A DNA stretch of 64,000 nucleotides from assembly GCF_014698845.1 (NCBI RefSeq), contig NZ_JACJTV010000001.1, forward strand, positions 62,001 to 126,000, in the 5' to 3' direction. Positions 43,615-52,572 of this stretch are shown in pieces (the stretch's first letter is position 1; each line of letters starts with the position of its first letter). The position numbers and the translations under genes were made by a program. The notes beneath the pieces are model-generated. The model did no database searches. It saw nothing but the letters and a program-made list of their open reading frames with translations, and was not told where the DNA came from. Source of the stretch: Coleofasciculus sp. FACHB-1120. GTDB lineage: Bacteria > Cyanobacteriota > Cyanobacteriia > Cyanobacteriales > FACHB-T130.

Positions 43615-44895
43615 ATGATCCGTAGGAAAACCTGGAGACGATTGGGCATTTGTACCCTATTGGGGTTCATTTTCAGCTGGGTTATCAGCTGTAGCCCTGG
43701 CTCTTCCCCATCCGGAAAAGGGGAAATTGAGTTCTGGACGATGCAGCTGCAACCGCAGTTTACTGAATATTTCAACAAACTGATTACTAACTTTGAAGCC
43801 GAAAATACCGGCGTCAAAGTGCGCTGGGTAGATGTACCCTGGAGTGCGATGGAAAGCAAAATTCTGACGGCAGTTTCGGCGAAAACGGCACCCGATGTCG
43901 TAAACCTGAATCCGGACTTTGCCTCCCAATTAGCGTCGCGCAATGCCTGGTTAAATTTAGATACTAAAGTTCCCCAAGCTGTGCGCCAGCAATATCTACC
44001 TAATATATGGAAGGCTAGCACGCTCAGCGACCAAAGTTTTGGCATTCCCTGGTATTTAACGACGCGGGTGACGATTTACAACCAGGAGTTGTTTAAAGCC
44101 GCTGGTGTGAGCAAACCTCCGGCGACTTATGCCCAACTGGCACAAGTCGCTCAGCAAATTAAGGAAAAAACCGGCAAGTATGCGTTTTTTGTGACTCTGG
44201 TTCCAGAAGATTCGGCTGAGGTGCTGGAATCGATGGTGCAGATGGGGGTTGAATTAGTGGATACCAAAGGAGAGGCGGCTTTTAATACACCCGCAGGGAA
44301 AGCGGCGTTTCAGTATTGGGTAGACCTTTACCAGAAGAAGCTGTTGCCCCAGGAGGTATTGACACAAGGGCATCGACGTGCAGTTGAACTCTACCAAGCG
44401 GGCGAGACGGCGATGCTAGCAACGGGAGCAGAGTTTATGGCGACGATAGAGAAGAATGCACCCGCGATCGCGCAAGTCTCTGCTGCGGCACCCCAGATTA
44501 CCGGCGAAACGGGTAAAAAGAATGTAGCCGTGATGAATCTGGTGATTCCCCGCGACACTCCAAATCCGGATGACGCCCTAAAATTTGCTTTATTTGTCAC
44601 GAACGATCAGAATCAACTGGCTTTTGCCAAGGCGGCGAACGTGTTGCCGTCTACCGTTCAGGCAGTGCAAGAGTACCAACGCCAGATAGCCACTAATCCT
44701 AAGGTGTCGCCCGTGGAGCAAGCTCGCGTCCTTAGTGCCAGCCAATTGACATCGGCAGAGGTTTTAGTCCCGGCGATCAAGGATCTCAACAAGTTGCAGA
44801 AGGCAATTTATGAAAATTTGCAAGCAGCGATGTTGGGGGAAAAGACGGTAGATAAAGCAGTTGGGGATGCAGCTTTAGCGTGGAATCAGCGGTAG
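43615..44895 (+). CDS. Sugar-type ABC transporter substrate-binding lipoprotein
   Basis: Family-1 extracellular solute-binding protein, 426 residues. Lipobox with Cys26 (SWVISC), then IEFWTMQLQPQFTEYFNKLITNFE, GVKVRWVDVPWSAMESKILTAVSAKTAPDVVNLNPDF, and later GETAMLATGAEFMATIEKN. It would catch sugars or polyols at the membrane for an ABC importer. No permease or ATPase gene is next to it, so the partners lie elsewhere. The hairpin repeat at 44916 follows closely and may act as its terminator. Confidence 0.92.
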   Translation: MIRRKTWRRLGICTLLGFIFSWVISCSPGSSPSGKGEIEFWTMQLQPQFTEYFNKLITNFEAENTGVKVRWVDVPWSAMESKILTAVSAKTAPDVVNLNPDFASQLASRNAWLNLDTKVPQAVRQQYLPNIWKASTLSDQSFGIPWYLTTRVTIYNQELFKAAGVSKPPATYAQLAQVAQQIKEKTGKYAFFVTLVPEDSAEVLESMVQMGVELVDTKGEAAFNTPAGKAAFQYWVDLYQKKLLPQEVLTQGHRRAVELYQAGETAMLATGAEFMATIEKNAPAIAQVSAAAPQITGETGKKNVAVMNLVIPRDTPNPDDALKFALFVTNDQNQLAFAKAANVLPSTVQAVQEYQRQIATNPKVSPVEQARVLSASQLTSAEVLVPAIKDLNKLQKAIYENLQAAMLGEKTVDKAVGDAALAWNQR

Positions 44896-44915
44896 GGATT
44901 TGCGGTTTGCTCCTA

Positions 44916-45002
44916 GACCTAACCCCCAACCCCTTCCCTACCAGGGAAGGGGGGCAAGATTCAAAGCCCCTCTCCGTTTCGGAGAGGGGTTGGGGAGAGG
45001 TC
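44916..45002. repeat. Paired-hairpin repeat element, copy 2
   Basis: Bounded by GACCT and AGGTC; contains CCCCTTCCCT/AGGGAAGGGG and CCCCTCTCC/GGAGAGGGG hairpins. It is the reverse-complement orientation of the copy at 20141-20224, with the same outer sequence (CCTAACCCCCAACCCC). Confidence 0.75.
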
Positions 45003-45033
45003 TGGAGAGGCACTTTTTTCTCTAGATAGGGAG

Positions 45034-46398
45034 TTACTTTGACACGATTGCAGAAGTGTTAGAGCTTGAAGTGACTTTACGGGGCAACTCTAGGCGAAAA
45101 GTTGAACCTTCTCCGGGCTGACTTTCCACCTGAATTTTTCCATGCATCATGCCAACCAATCGGTCAGTAATGGCAAGCCCCAAACCCGTACCGCCATAAG
45201 TGCGCGTCAGGCTTTGACTAACTTGGCGAAATTCTTGAAAAATTTGCTTGATTTCCGACTGCTCAATCCCAATACCAGTATCTTTGACAGCGATCGCAAT
45301 TTGGTCGGGTGTCGGTTCGCAAGCGTCTACGGTTATGCTACCCGAATCGGTAAACTTAATCGCATTGGAAAGAAGATTAACCAACACTTGCCGCAGGCGA
45401 TTACTGTCATTTACAACATAAGGGTTATCTAGACAAACGTGAATATGAACTTCCAATTGTTTCTGGTGAGCTAAACTCTGGAGTTCTTCCACCGTTTGCG
45501 TGACTAGCTCGACTAAGTTAAATTCTTCTAAGTTTAATTCCAGGCGTCCCGCCTCCAACTTAGAGAAATCCAGAATATCCTCAATCAGCTTGAGCAAGTG
45601 TTTTCCACTATTAAAAATACGCTCCAGCATATGTAATTGATTGTGACCCAGTTGATGCTGAGCTTGGCGCATCAACAATTGCGAAAAGCCAAGAATCGCG
45701 TTCATCGGAGTCCGCAGTTCGTGAGACATCAGCGCCAAAAATTGCGATTTCAGCCGAACTTCTTCTTGAAGGTGCAAATTTTGTAGATGATAACAGCGAA
45801 TTTTCTCCTCCGCTTGCTTGCGAGCGGTGATATCCCGTAGCATCCACCGTAGGGAAGATCCCTGACCTGGCTTATCTCGGACGCTGGCAACCGTCAGAGC
45901 AGCATCAAAGAGGTTTCCTTGACGCGATTTTAGTCGCACCTCCCACTCCTGAAGTAAGCCTAATTTCGGCAGATGAGTCAGTTGAGAACGAAAGGCTCGA
46001 CGAGTATCCTCCGGCACAAAGATGATCAGCGGTTTGCCCACTAAGTAAGTGTGCGCGACACCGAGAAGCTGGGCGGCGGCTTGATTGGCTTCCCGAATCA
46101 TTCCAGCCCCATCTGTCACCAGGTAGCCGTCTGGAGCCAAATCGAATAAGTCTTGATAGCGCTGGCGTTCCGATTCCAATGCACTGCGAGCCGCTAGCAA
46201 ACTCTCATTCTGCTGGCGCAGTTCTTCTTCGGCGACGTGTAATTCTTCTAAGGCAGTTTTTAATTCTTCCAGCGATACCGCTAGCAGCTCTGGGTCTTGC
46301 TTAGGCGAATCGACAATGCGCTGCTCTAGCGCCGCTGCGCGTTGACGTGCAGTCTGTACTTTTTGGCTAAACTGCTCCCCTTTCTGGTGGAAACTCAT
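45034..46398 (-). CDS. PAS sensor histidine kinase
   Basis: 454 residues from the ATG at 46398. Order: N-terminal coiled coil (~residues 1-85: VQTARQRAAALEQRIV, ELKTALEELHVAEEELRQQNE), one PAS domain with PAC (YQDLFDLAPDGYLVTDGAGMIREANQAAAQLLG), a HisKA domain with the phosphate-accepting His in ALMSHELRTPMNAILGFSQ, and HATPase_c (NDSNRLRQVLVNLLSNAIKFTD, DTGIGIEQSEIKQIFQEFRQV, GGTGLGLAITDRLV). No membrane helix, so it is a soluble sensor. The partner regulator may be one of the REC proteins at 58.8-61.6 kb, but is not adjacent. Confidence 0.93.
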   Translation of the reverse strand: MSFHQKGEQFSQKVQTARQRAAALEQRIVDSPKQDPELLAVSLEELKTALEELHVAEEELRQQNESLLAARSALESERQRYQDLFDLAPDGYLVTDGAGMIREANQAAAQLLGVAHTYLVGKPLIIFVPEDTRRAFRSQLTHLPKLGLLQEWEVRLKSRQGNLFDAALTVASVRDKPGQGSSLRWMLRDITARKQAEEKIRCYHLQNLHLQEEVRLKSQFLALMSHELRTPMNAILGFSQLLMRQAQHQLGHNQLHMLERIFNSGKHLLKLIEDILDFSKLEAGRLELNLEEFNLVELVTQTVEELQSLAHQKQLEVHIHVCLDNPYVVNDSNRLRQVLVNLLSNAIKFTDSGSITVDACEPTPDQIAIAVKDTGIGIEQSEIKQIFQEFRQVSQSLTRTYGGTGLGLAITDRLVGMMHGKIQVESQPGEGSTFRLELPRKVTSSSNTSAIVSK

Positions 46399-47011
46399 GC
46401 AATTTCTAATCACTACCTTTTTGTAAAATTTCGTAAAGTTTTTGTTAAACGATTGAGGCACCCATTGGGGTTGCGAGCAATTAAAAAATTAGATTAGCTC
46501 TAAGCTCCCTCAGTGACTAGACAAACCACACCCAGCTTTTCGCTTTTGGTGGTAAGTGCGATTGAACTTATTCACTTATTCAATGTTCAATGAATAAATT
46601 CCAGTAACTTGAAGGGTGTGCAAAATCTCAGAGAAACATTATGTACACACCTTGAGTTAACTGTAAGAAATTTATTTGTAAATCCTCTTAGAGACTGATC
46701 AGTTAGGCGAAAATCCATAAGCTGTAACCGGAGCCTCGTTCACAGACCCTTCCTAGCCATTTTCAACCCAGATAAACCCGATCCCCTAGCCTGTTTCCCA
46801 CCTCGCGCTAAACGTCTTATGGTTAAAATCACAAAAAGATAGAATATTTTAGCTTTTTTAAGCAGAAAAAGGCTGAGTTTAACTTTCTTCATATCGTCTT
46901 TTATATTGTCGCAGCGAGGTTCGGAAAGCGGTTAATTCTATTACCAGTAGGTTTAAAGTTTTACCTGTACTTAGAAAATATATTTCCACAGAGACCGTAG
47001 ATTTAAAATTT
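46399..47011. other. Spacer of about 610 bases
   Basis: No supported gene; AT-rich. Only a short repeat is seen (TTATTCAATGTTCAATGAATAA near 46578-46600). Confidence 0.5.
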
Positions 47012-47944
47012 TTATAACGTTGGCATGGCGCTGGGTAATTCTTGCATTAACACAATCACTCCGTGAATTTCTTTCTTTAAAGTAAATAGAGGCATACAGG
47101 TGACTTTACATTGAATTGTTCTCCCGCGCCGGTTGAGAGCATCTAGCGTTTGTTCGTGGTGTTCTGATTCCCCGGCTAAACAGCTTTGAATCGGCTGTCT
47201 GAGTTGCTCTATCGGCAAGCCAAGCTCCAAATTTAGAAAGTGTTGTCCCTGGATTTCATGGCTTCGCAGCCCCCACAAATCTTCAGCTTGAAGATTCCAG
47301 ACTTGGATGTTCAGCTCTTGATTTAATACGGCGATACCGCCCGGTAGACTGGTAAAAATAGACTTTAAAAAGGCGTTGGCTTCGTTAAGATCCTGGCTGG
47401 ACAGTCGTAGTTCTTCCGTTGTTAGCCGTAGCTCTTCGTTCCTCGTGTCTAATTGTTCCGATTTTACTTGTAAATCCCCGTCACGCGCCTCTAAGCTATC
47501 GACAGTGGACTTGGCTTGAGCGATCGCAGCTTGCAGTTGTTCGTTGACGACAAGCCAATCGTGGTTTTTATCCTCTAAAGCGCGATCGCTCTTGGCTAAT
47601 GCTTCGACAGTCGCTTGCAGTTGCTCATCGAGAAGTTGTAGCCTCTGCTTGGAGGATTGCAGCTGCTTCAACTGTTGAGACTGGTTTGTGTCTGGGCGAT
47701 CGCGCTGGCGATCTCGATTCGATGGGATTGTCAGATAGTCGTTGTATTGGGATACCTCCTCGTGTTCCACTAGCAAGTCTTCTAAGATGAAGCAAAATTC
47801 CTCAAACGCTGCCGTCCCCAACACGATTTGCTGCAAGAGCAATACCTGGATGGGCGATGAATCAATGGCTAATAAATATTTGTGCAGGGTTGAAAAGTGC
47901 TGTTGCAGAGTACTTATCTGCTGCAACAGCTTGTTCTGATTCAT
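47012..47944 (-). CDS. Coiled-coil / PAS protein
   Basis: 310 residues from the ATG at 47944. The first ~80 residues are helical (LLQQISTLQQHFSTLHKYLLAID, IVLGTAAFEEFCFILEDLLVEHEE), then comes a long coiled coil (~residues 85-210), and then one PAS domain (ANAFLKSIFTSLPGGIAVLNQELNIQVWNLQAEDLWGLRSHEIQGQHFLNLELGLP). That PAS is closely similar to the last PAS of the upstream CheR-PAS protein, with the same WGLRS-x-EIQGQHFLNL core. The start overlaps the upstream gene's stop by four bases. No kinase or output domain is present. Confidence 0.82.
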   Translation of the reverse strand: MNQNKLLQQISTLQQHFSTLHKYLLAIDSSPIQVLLLQQIVLGTAAFEEFCFILEDLLVEHEEVSQYNDYLTIPSNRDRQRDRPDTNQSQQLKQLQSSKQRLQLLDEQLQATVEALAKSDRALEDKNHDWLVVNEQLQAAIAQAKSTVDSLEARDGDLQVKSEQLDTRNEELRLTTEELRLSSQDLNEANAFLKSIFTSLPGGIAVLNQELNIQVWNLQAEDLWGLRSHEIQGQHFLNLELGLPIEQLRQPIQSCLAGESEHHEQTLDALNRRGRTIQCKVTCMPLFTLKKEIHGVIVLMQELPSAMPTL

Positions 47945-49800
47945 TGAAGAACCTCCTCTTGCTCCTCCATGAATAAAAGCACTCCCCGAATCTCTGCTTC
48001 TTTGCCTAACAAAGGTTTGCAAGTAACTTTACACTCAATTGCTTTGCCGCGTCGATTGGTGGCATTGAGGATAATTTCTTGGAAATCTTCTTCCCCAGAT
48101 AGACAAATGCGAATTGGCTGTTTAAGTTGCTCTACTGGCAAGCCAATATCCAAATTTAGAAAGTGTTGCCCTTGGATTTCATCGCTTCGCAGTCCCCACA
48201 TATCTTCAGCTTTGCGATCCCAACTCTGGATATGCAAATCTCGCCCGACTACGACGACGCCACCCCGAAGACTGCCCAAAATCGACTCTAAAAAGGCGTT
48301 CGCATCGTTGAGTTCTTCGCTGCGACGGCGCATTTCATCGTTAAGAGCCTGCAATTCCTCATTCGTGGATTGCAGCTCTTCGTTCATGGTTTCCAGCTCT
48401 TCATTAGAAGATTGGAGTTCCTCGTTTGTCGTCTCTAACTCTTCGTTAGAGGATTGGAGTTCCTCGTTTGTCGTTTCTAACTCTTCATTCGTAGACTGGA
48501 GTTCTTCATAAGCCATTTCCAGTTCTTGGTTGGATTGTTGCAGATCCTCCTGTAGCCGTTTGTAGCGGCTGACATCAATAAAGGAAATACTAACGCCCAA
48601 AGGATTGGCGGATACCTCTACGAGCGGTACCACCAGCACGTCTAGAGTAATCGTTTCTCCCTTAGGGGTTTGCCACCGTACATCCCGGATAGTAATCTGT
48701 CGGCGCTCCGCGTAGGCTTGATCGATACAAGAGCGTAATTCCAGGGGACGATAAGAAATTTCCAAATCTTGCAAGGGGCGTCCCTGATCCTTCGGAGTTA
48801 GGGGAAATATTGCCCTAGCTTGTTCATTCACCAACACGAGAAACCCATTGACATCGATGACTATCTGGGGTGTCGGACTGCTGTCGAAAGCAACTTCCCG
48901 GATGCGTACATGAGTGGCGATATTGTTTGCTGCCTCCTCACTACCAGACTGAGCCATAAGTAACAACCGTTCGCGTATTCCTATTTTATGGGCTTTGGTA
49001 AAGACACGGCGCTTCAAATCCACAGGTGTGAAAGTATGGCTGTGGGTGAGCAACATCTCCGCTTTCCCTAAAAAGATAAAGCCACCGTCATTTAGGGCAA
49101 AGTGAAAGCGGGCGAGGATTTTGGCTTGAGTTTCGGAATTGAAATACATCAAAGTGTTGCGACACACCAGTAAGTCAATGCGAGAGATGGGAGCATCAAT
49201 CGTCAAGTTGTGACGCCCAAAAATCACGGCTCGGCGCAGATCCTTACGAAAGTTATAGCCCCGCTCGCATTCCTCAAAATACTTCTCTAGCATTTCGGGA
49301 GCCAGCTCCGCGACATTTTTGGCTAAATAAGTGGCTTGGCGGGCTTGATTGAGGGCTTCCTCGTCTAAGTCGGTGGCATAAATTTTCACCCGCTCTTTGA
49401 ACTGTTCCACTCCCAGCGCTTCGGCGAAGGCTATCGCAATCGTATAAGCTTCTTCTCCAGAGGCACAGCCAGCACTCCAGATGCGGATCGGTTCGTTGAT
49501 TGGTTTGCGGACGGCAATGTAGGGAACGATTTCTTTAATAATGTAATCCCAAGCTGAGCGATCGCGGAAGAAGGCAGTCACATTAATCAACAATGTGTTG
49601 AACAGGTGTATAAATTCTTCCGGATATACTTCTAAGTAATCTATATAATCGTTGTAGCTTTCTATTTCTACTATCTGCATCCTTTTGAGGACGCGACGCA
49701 TCAGAGTAGAACGTTTGTAGCCTGTAAAATCAAAGCCACGGGTGCCTTTAAGATACTGCAAGAGCGCTTCAAATTGGGGGTCGATGGTTGGGAGATTCAT
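47941..49800 (-). CDS. CheR-type methyltransferase with PAS and coiled-coil sensor part
   Basis: 619 residues. N-terminal CheR helical domain and SAM-binding domain (residues ~1-265): RSTLMRRVLKRMQI, the SAM motif RIWSAGCASGEEAYTIA, and LVCRNTLMYF. Then a PAS domain (~305-415), a signalling coiled coil of seven-residue repeats (E-L-Q-S/T-x-N-E; DNA repeat at 48355-48530), and a C-terminal PAS. CheR methylates glutamates of receptors, yet no chemoreceptor, CheA or CheW lies nearby. A CheB-like double esterase lies 590 bases upstream on the same strand. Together with the PAS protein downstream it looks like a sensory CheB/CheR-PAS module. Confidence 0.93.
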   Translation of the reverse strand: MNLPTIDPQFEALLQYLKGTRGFDFTGYKRSTLMRRVLKRMQIVEIESYNDYIDYLEVYPEEFIHLFNTLLINVTAFFRDRSAWDYIIKEIVPYIAVRKPINEPIRIWSAGCASGEEAYTIAIAFAEALGVEQFKERVKIYATDLDEEALNQARQATYLAKNVAELAPEMLEKYFEECERGYNFRKDLRRAVIFGRHNLTIDAPISRIDLLVCRNTLMYFNSETQAKILARFHFALNDGGFIFLGKAEMLLTHSHTFTPVDLKRRVFTKAHKIGIRERLLLMAQSGSEEAANNIATHVRIREVAFDSSPTPQIVIDVNGFLVLVNEQARAIFPLTPKDQGRPLQDLEISYRPLELRSCIDQAYAERRQITIRDVRWQTPKGETITLDVLVVPLVEVSANPLGVSISFIDVSRYKRLQEDLQQSNQELEMAYEELQSTNEELETTNEELQSSNEELETTNEELQSSNEELETMNEELQSTNEELQALNDEMRRRSEELNDANAFLESILGSLRGGVVVVGRDLHIQSWDRKAEDMWGLRSDEIQGQHFLNLDIGLPVEQLKQPIRICLSGEEDFQEIILNATNRRGKAIECKVTCKPLLGKEAEIRGVLLFMEEQEEVLQ

Positions 49801-50391
49801 AAGTAGCTGTTAGTTATAGCAGTTCTCGGTATGTGTGGTACAGTTTTGACCTCGCTTCCATTGCTCTGGAGGAGGACTCCGAGAGAGGCTTTGAATTATT
49901 CACCCACAACCGTGTCGGGAAAGGGGTTAGGAGCTAGATTTCCTTGGGAATACCCCAATACGTGAACCCACACCCATCAGGGTGGGGCTTGCGCTTGTAA
50001 AGTCTGTCTACGCCTGAATAATTTTAGCTTGCTCCCGGTAGGCTTCGTTTATGTAAACTTCCGCTAGAAGCGTGGGGGCGTGTATTTGCTTACATTGAAT
50101 ATTTTTTTACAAACCATCATTGATTAAACTATATTAGCGTAACTAAATATCACACTTTGGCAGTGGTAGAAAGGTGAGTTTTCATTAACAGGAAACGAAG
50201 GATTGAAGACACCTTGAATCCTCTAATTTTTCCCGACTACCCGGTGTTGCCAAAGTTACATTGATTGCTTTCGCTTGGATTAGCAATTTTTGATAAATTG
50301 CTAGCTTTTTGTCTGATTTCTATTATTTATCTTTTCTCCAATTTTATCTATAAATAATTTGCGATCGGTGATATAATAAAAATATTTCCTA
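49801..50391. other. Spacer with structured element
   Basis: 590 bases between cheB-like and cheR-like genes, without a supported gene. Holds the structured stretch at 49965-50085; the right part (50090-50390) is AT-rich. Confidence 0.5.
49965..50085 (+). other. Structured stretch resembling an IS200/IS605 right-end remnant
   Basis: Chain of small hairpins: CACCC-ATCA-GGGTG (49971-49984), GTTTA-TG-TAAAC (50047-50058) and CTTC-CGCTA-GAAG (50058-50070), followed by AAGCGTGGGGGCG. The wording CTTGCTCCCGGTAGGCTTCG and CCGCTAGAAGCGTGGG resembles, from memory, sequence at the 3' ends of cyanobacterial tnpB elements. No tnpB or transposase frame is left. Tentative. Confidence 0.3.
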
Positions 50392-52056
50392 TTAGTTATT
50401 TACCAAATCCACCAAAGCAGCGGCAATTTGATCTAATGGGAGTATCCAATCGACAGCTCCAGTTTTAATCGCGGCTCCCGGCATCCCAAAACACTCCGAA
50501 GATTCCTGATCTTGCGCGATCGCAATCCCGCCCATTTCTTTAATCGCTTTGATGCCGGTTGCCCCATCGCTACCCGTCCCGGAGAGGATAACAGCGATCG
50601 CCCGTTCTCTAAAACTCGCCGCGACTGATTCAAAGAGTAGGTCAGCGGAAGGACGGACGAAATGCACCAGTTTGGTCTGGGTGAGAGAGAGGGTGGCGTC
50701 TGGGTCGATCAGCAGGTGATGATTCGGAGGAGCGATGTAGATAGTCCCCGGACGCATTTGCTCTCCTCGTTCTGCCTCCTTGACCGCTAAAGACGTGCGA
50801 CCATTCAGGATCTGTGCGAGCAGGCTGGGGTGTTTGGGGTCTAGGTGCTGTACGATGGCGATCGCTGCCGGAAAGTCTTCTGGCAAGGTAGAGAGCAACT
50901 CACTGATGGCTTTGATTCCACCCGCAGACGCCGCCACTGCCACGACAGGAAAGGAAATCGCCGGGTGATTTTCTTCGGTTTCTGAGTTCGATCCGGCTGT
51001 TTTCCCGTTTTTCTTTTCTTCTACGTGTTTCCCATTCTCCGGATCTGCGTCCGTGGGTTCTTCCTTATTGCCATTCAACAGCAGTTGCCGAATCACGGTA
51101 GCGTTGTGCTGGGCTTCGTGCGCCTGTTCTTGAAAGCGTGCAGCCGATCGAATTTGGTTGCGATCGCGTGCCCCTTGATGCATCCGACGGGACAACGCAG
51201 CACGTTCTTCGAGTGCCCTAAACGCATTCCACAGTGCCGTCTCTAGTGCCTCAGATTGCTCTGCCAGCAGAGTCTCAGCGGAAAAAGCGTGACCCGTGCG
51301 GCAGCGGAACCGAATCAACTGACCGTCGCGCAGTTCCCACAGGGCACCCCCGCAATCTGGACAGCCAAAGCCTGCGGGTATTCCGGGTCTGTCACTGTCA
51401 TCTTTGTGTAGAGCAGCCATATCTAATTCCGCGATCTCGGATTCCATTTCCATTTCGTCAGTTACGGAGTCGTCTTCGTCCTCTTCCACTGGCTCATGAG
51501 CCAAGCTTACCAGGGTAGAAGCGATCGCTGACAAAGGCAAAATATAATCTATTTCTACGTTCTCGATAGCGCTACGGGGCATTCCGCTAAACAAGGCGTC
51601 ATTAGGATCTTGAACCACTGCAACACCGCCTCGCTGCTTCACCGCTGCGAGTCCCGCCGTTCCATCGTCAAGATTGCCTGAAAGCACCACACCCACCACC
51701 CGCCGTCCGTAGAATCGGGCTGCCGTGCGAAATAAAGGATCGATGGCAGGTCTGTGACCGTTTTCCCTAGGGCCGCGAGCTAGGTGGATGCATCCGCGTT
51801 TAACTAATAAGTGGTAATTGGGGGGTGCCACATAAATCCGCCCTAACTGAATCTCCTCGCCGTCCTTGGGATGAGACGCTTTCAAGGAGCCGCAGCGATT
51901 TAGAATACTTGGCATGAGGCTGGTGCTGTGGGCAGGAAAGTGTATGACTACAAAGATTGCGGCTGGCAAGTCCGGCGGCAAAGCCTTCACCAGTTGAGTC
52001 AGCGCTTCTACCCCACCAGCAGAGGCACCGAGGACGATAATATCGTGACCAGGCAT
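50392..52056 (-). CDS. Double CheB-type methylesterase with zinc-ribbon-like middle
   Basis: 554 residues with two full CheB domains. Domain 1 (~1-185) has Ser12 (GASAGG), His39 and Asp131 (LSGNLDDG). Domain 2 (~368-554) has Ser377 (ASAGG), His404 (VQHLDPKHPS) and Asp497 (LSGTGSDG). Each has the complete Ser-His-Asp triad. Between them are an acidic linker, a small Cys pattern (C232-x2-C235 ... C252-x3-H256, CPDCGG and RCRTGHAFS) and a helical stretch (ALEERAALSRRMH). No receiver domain. CheB removes methyl groups from receptors or related proteins; here the likely partner is the CheR-PAS protein on the same strand. Confidence 0.93.
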   Translation of the reverse strand: MPGHDIIVLGASAGGVEALTQLVKALPPDLPAAIFVVIHFPAHSTSLMPSILNRCGSLKASHPKDGEEIQLGRIYVAPPNYHLLVKRGCIHLARGPRENGHRPAIDPLFRTAARFYGRRVVGVVLSGNLDDGTAGLAAVKQRGGVAVVQDPNDALFSGMPRSAIENVEIDYILPLSAIASTLVSLAHEPVEEDEDDSVTDEMEMESEIAELDMAALHKDDSDRPGIPAGFGCPDCGGALWELRDGQLIRFRCRTGHAFSAETLLAEQSEALETALWNAFRALEERAALSRRMHQGARDRNQIRSAARFQEQAHEAQHNATVIRQLLLNGNKEEPTDADPENGKHVEEKKNGKTAGSNSETEENHPAISFPVVAVAASAGGIKAISELLSTLPEDFPAAIAIVQHLDPKHPSLLAQILNGRTSLAVKEAERGEQMRPGTIYIAPPNHHLLIDPDATLSLTQTKLVHFVRPSADLLFESVAASFRERAIAVILSGTGSDGATGIKAIKEMGGIAIAQDQESSECFGMPGAAIKTGAVDWILPLDQIAAALVDLVNN

Positions 52057-52572
52057 TTATTTTCTCAATGCAGCGGATGAATTAGATTACTGATTACTAA
52101 AGATAACGAAGACTGAATTCTCAAGATTCTCCCCAGCGAACAATCCCCATCGAACAAGTGGCTGAATCATCTCCGCAGGCGCTTCGAGATCCCGCATTGT
52201 TTACTTTAAGTTAATATTTGCCACTCTCCATCAATCGTAGGCATGAAACGTGGGCATGAAAGCACTCACTGAGTGTCGAGCAATCCGATTGGAGCTGTGA
52301 GCCAGCCCTTCAGATCCCGGCTTCTTCGAGAAGCTGAGGATCTCGACTTCTGGAATCCTTTAGAGGATGGCTGAAAAGTTTCTATTGCTACATTGCGTCA
52401 CTTTCGATCCCCTAAATCCCCGCTCTCTTCGCAGAGGCTGGGGCATCAAAACGGCTTTTGAAACTTCACACTTCTTCGACAGTCTCGAAGAGGGCGAGGA
52501 GGGATCTCCAAGATTTCAGCGTCACATCGATAATTCAAACATCTTTTTAGCTGATGACGACTGACTCTTCAC
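52057..52572. other. Spacer of about 515 bases
   Basis: No supported gene. A 65-codon plus-strand frame at 52367-52564 has no recognisable features and no ribosome-binding site. Some short inverted repeats with TCTCGAAGA / TCTTCGAGA wording occur. Confidence 0.45.

Noticed and set aside
48355-48530. Tandem DNA repeat considered as a CRISPR or minisatellite
   Set aside because: It encodes the seven-residue repeats of the PAS-linking coiled coil in frame; no spacers.
52367-52564. 65-codon frame in the spacer before the exported-protein gene
   Set aside because: No ribosome-binding site, no recognisable pattern, composition like the flanking spacer.
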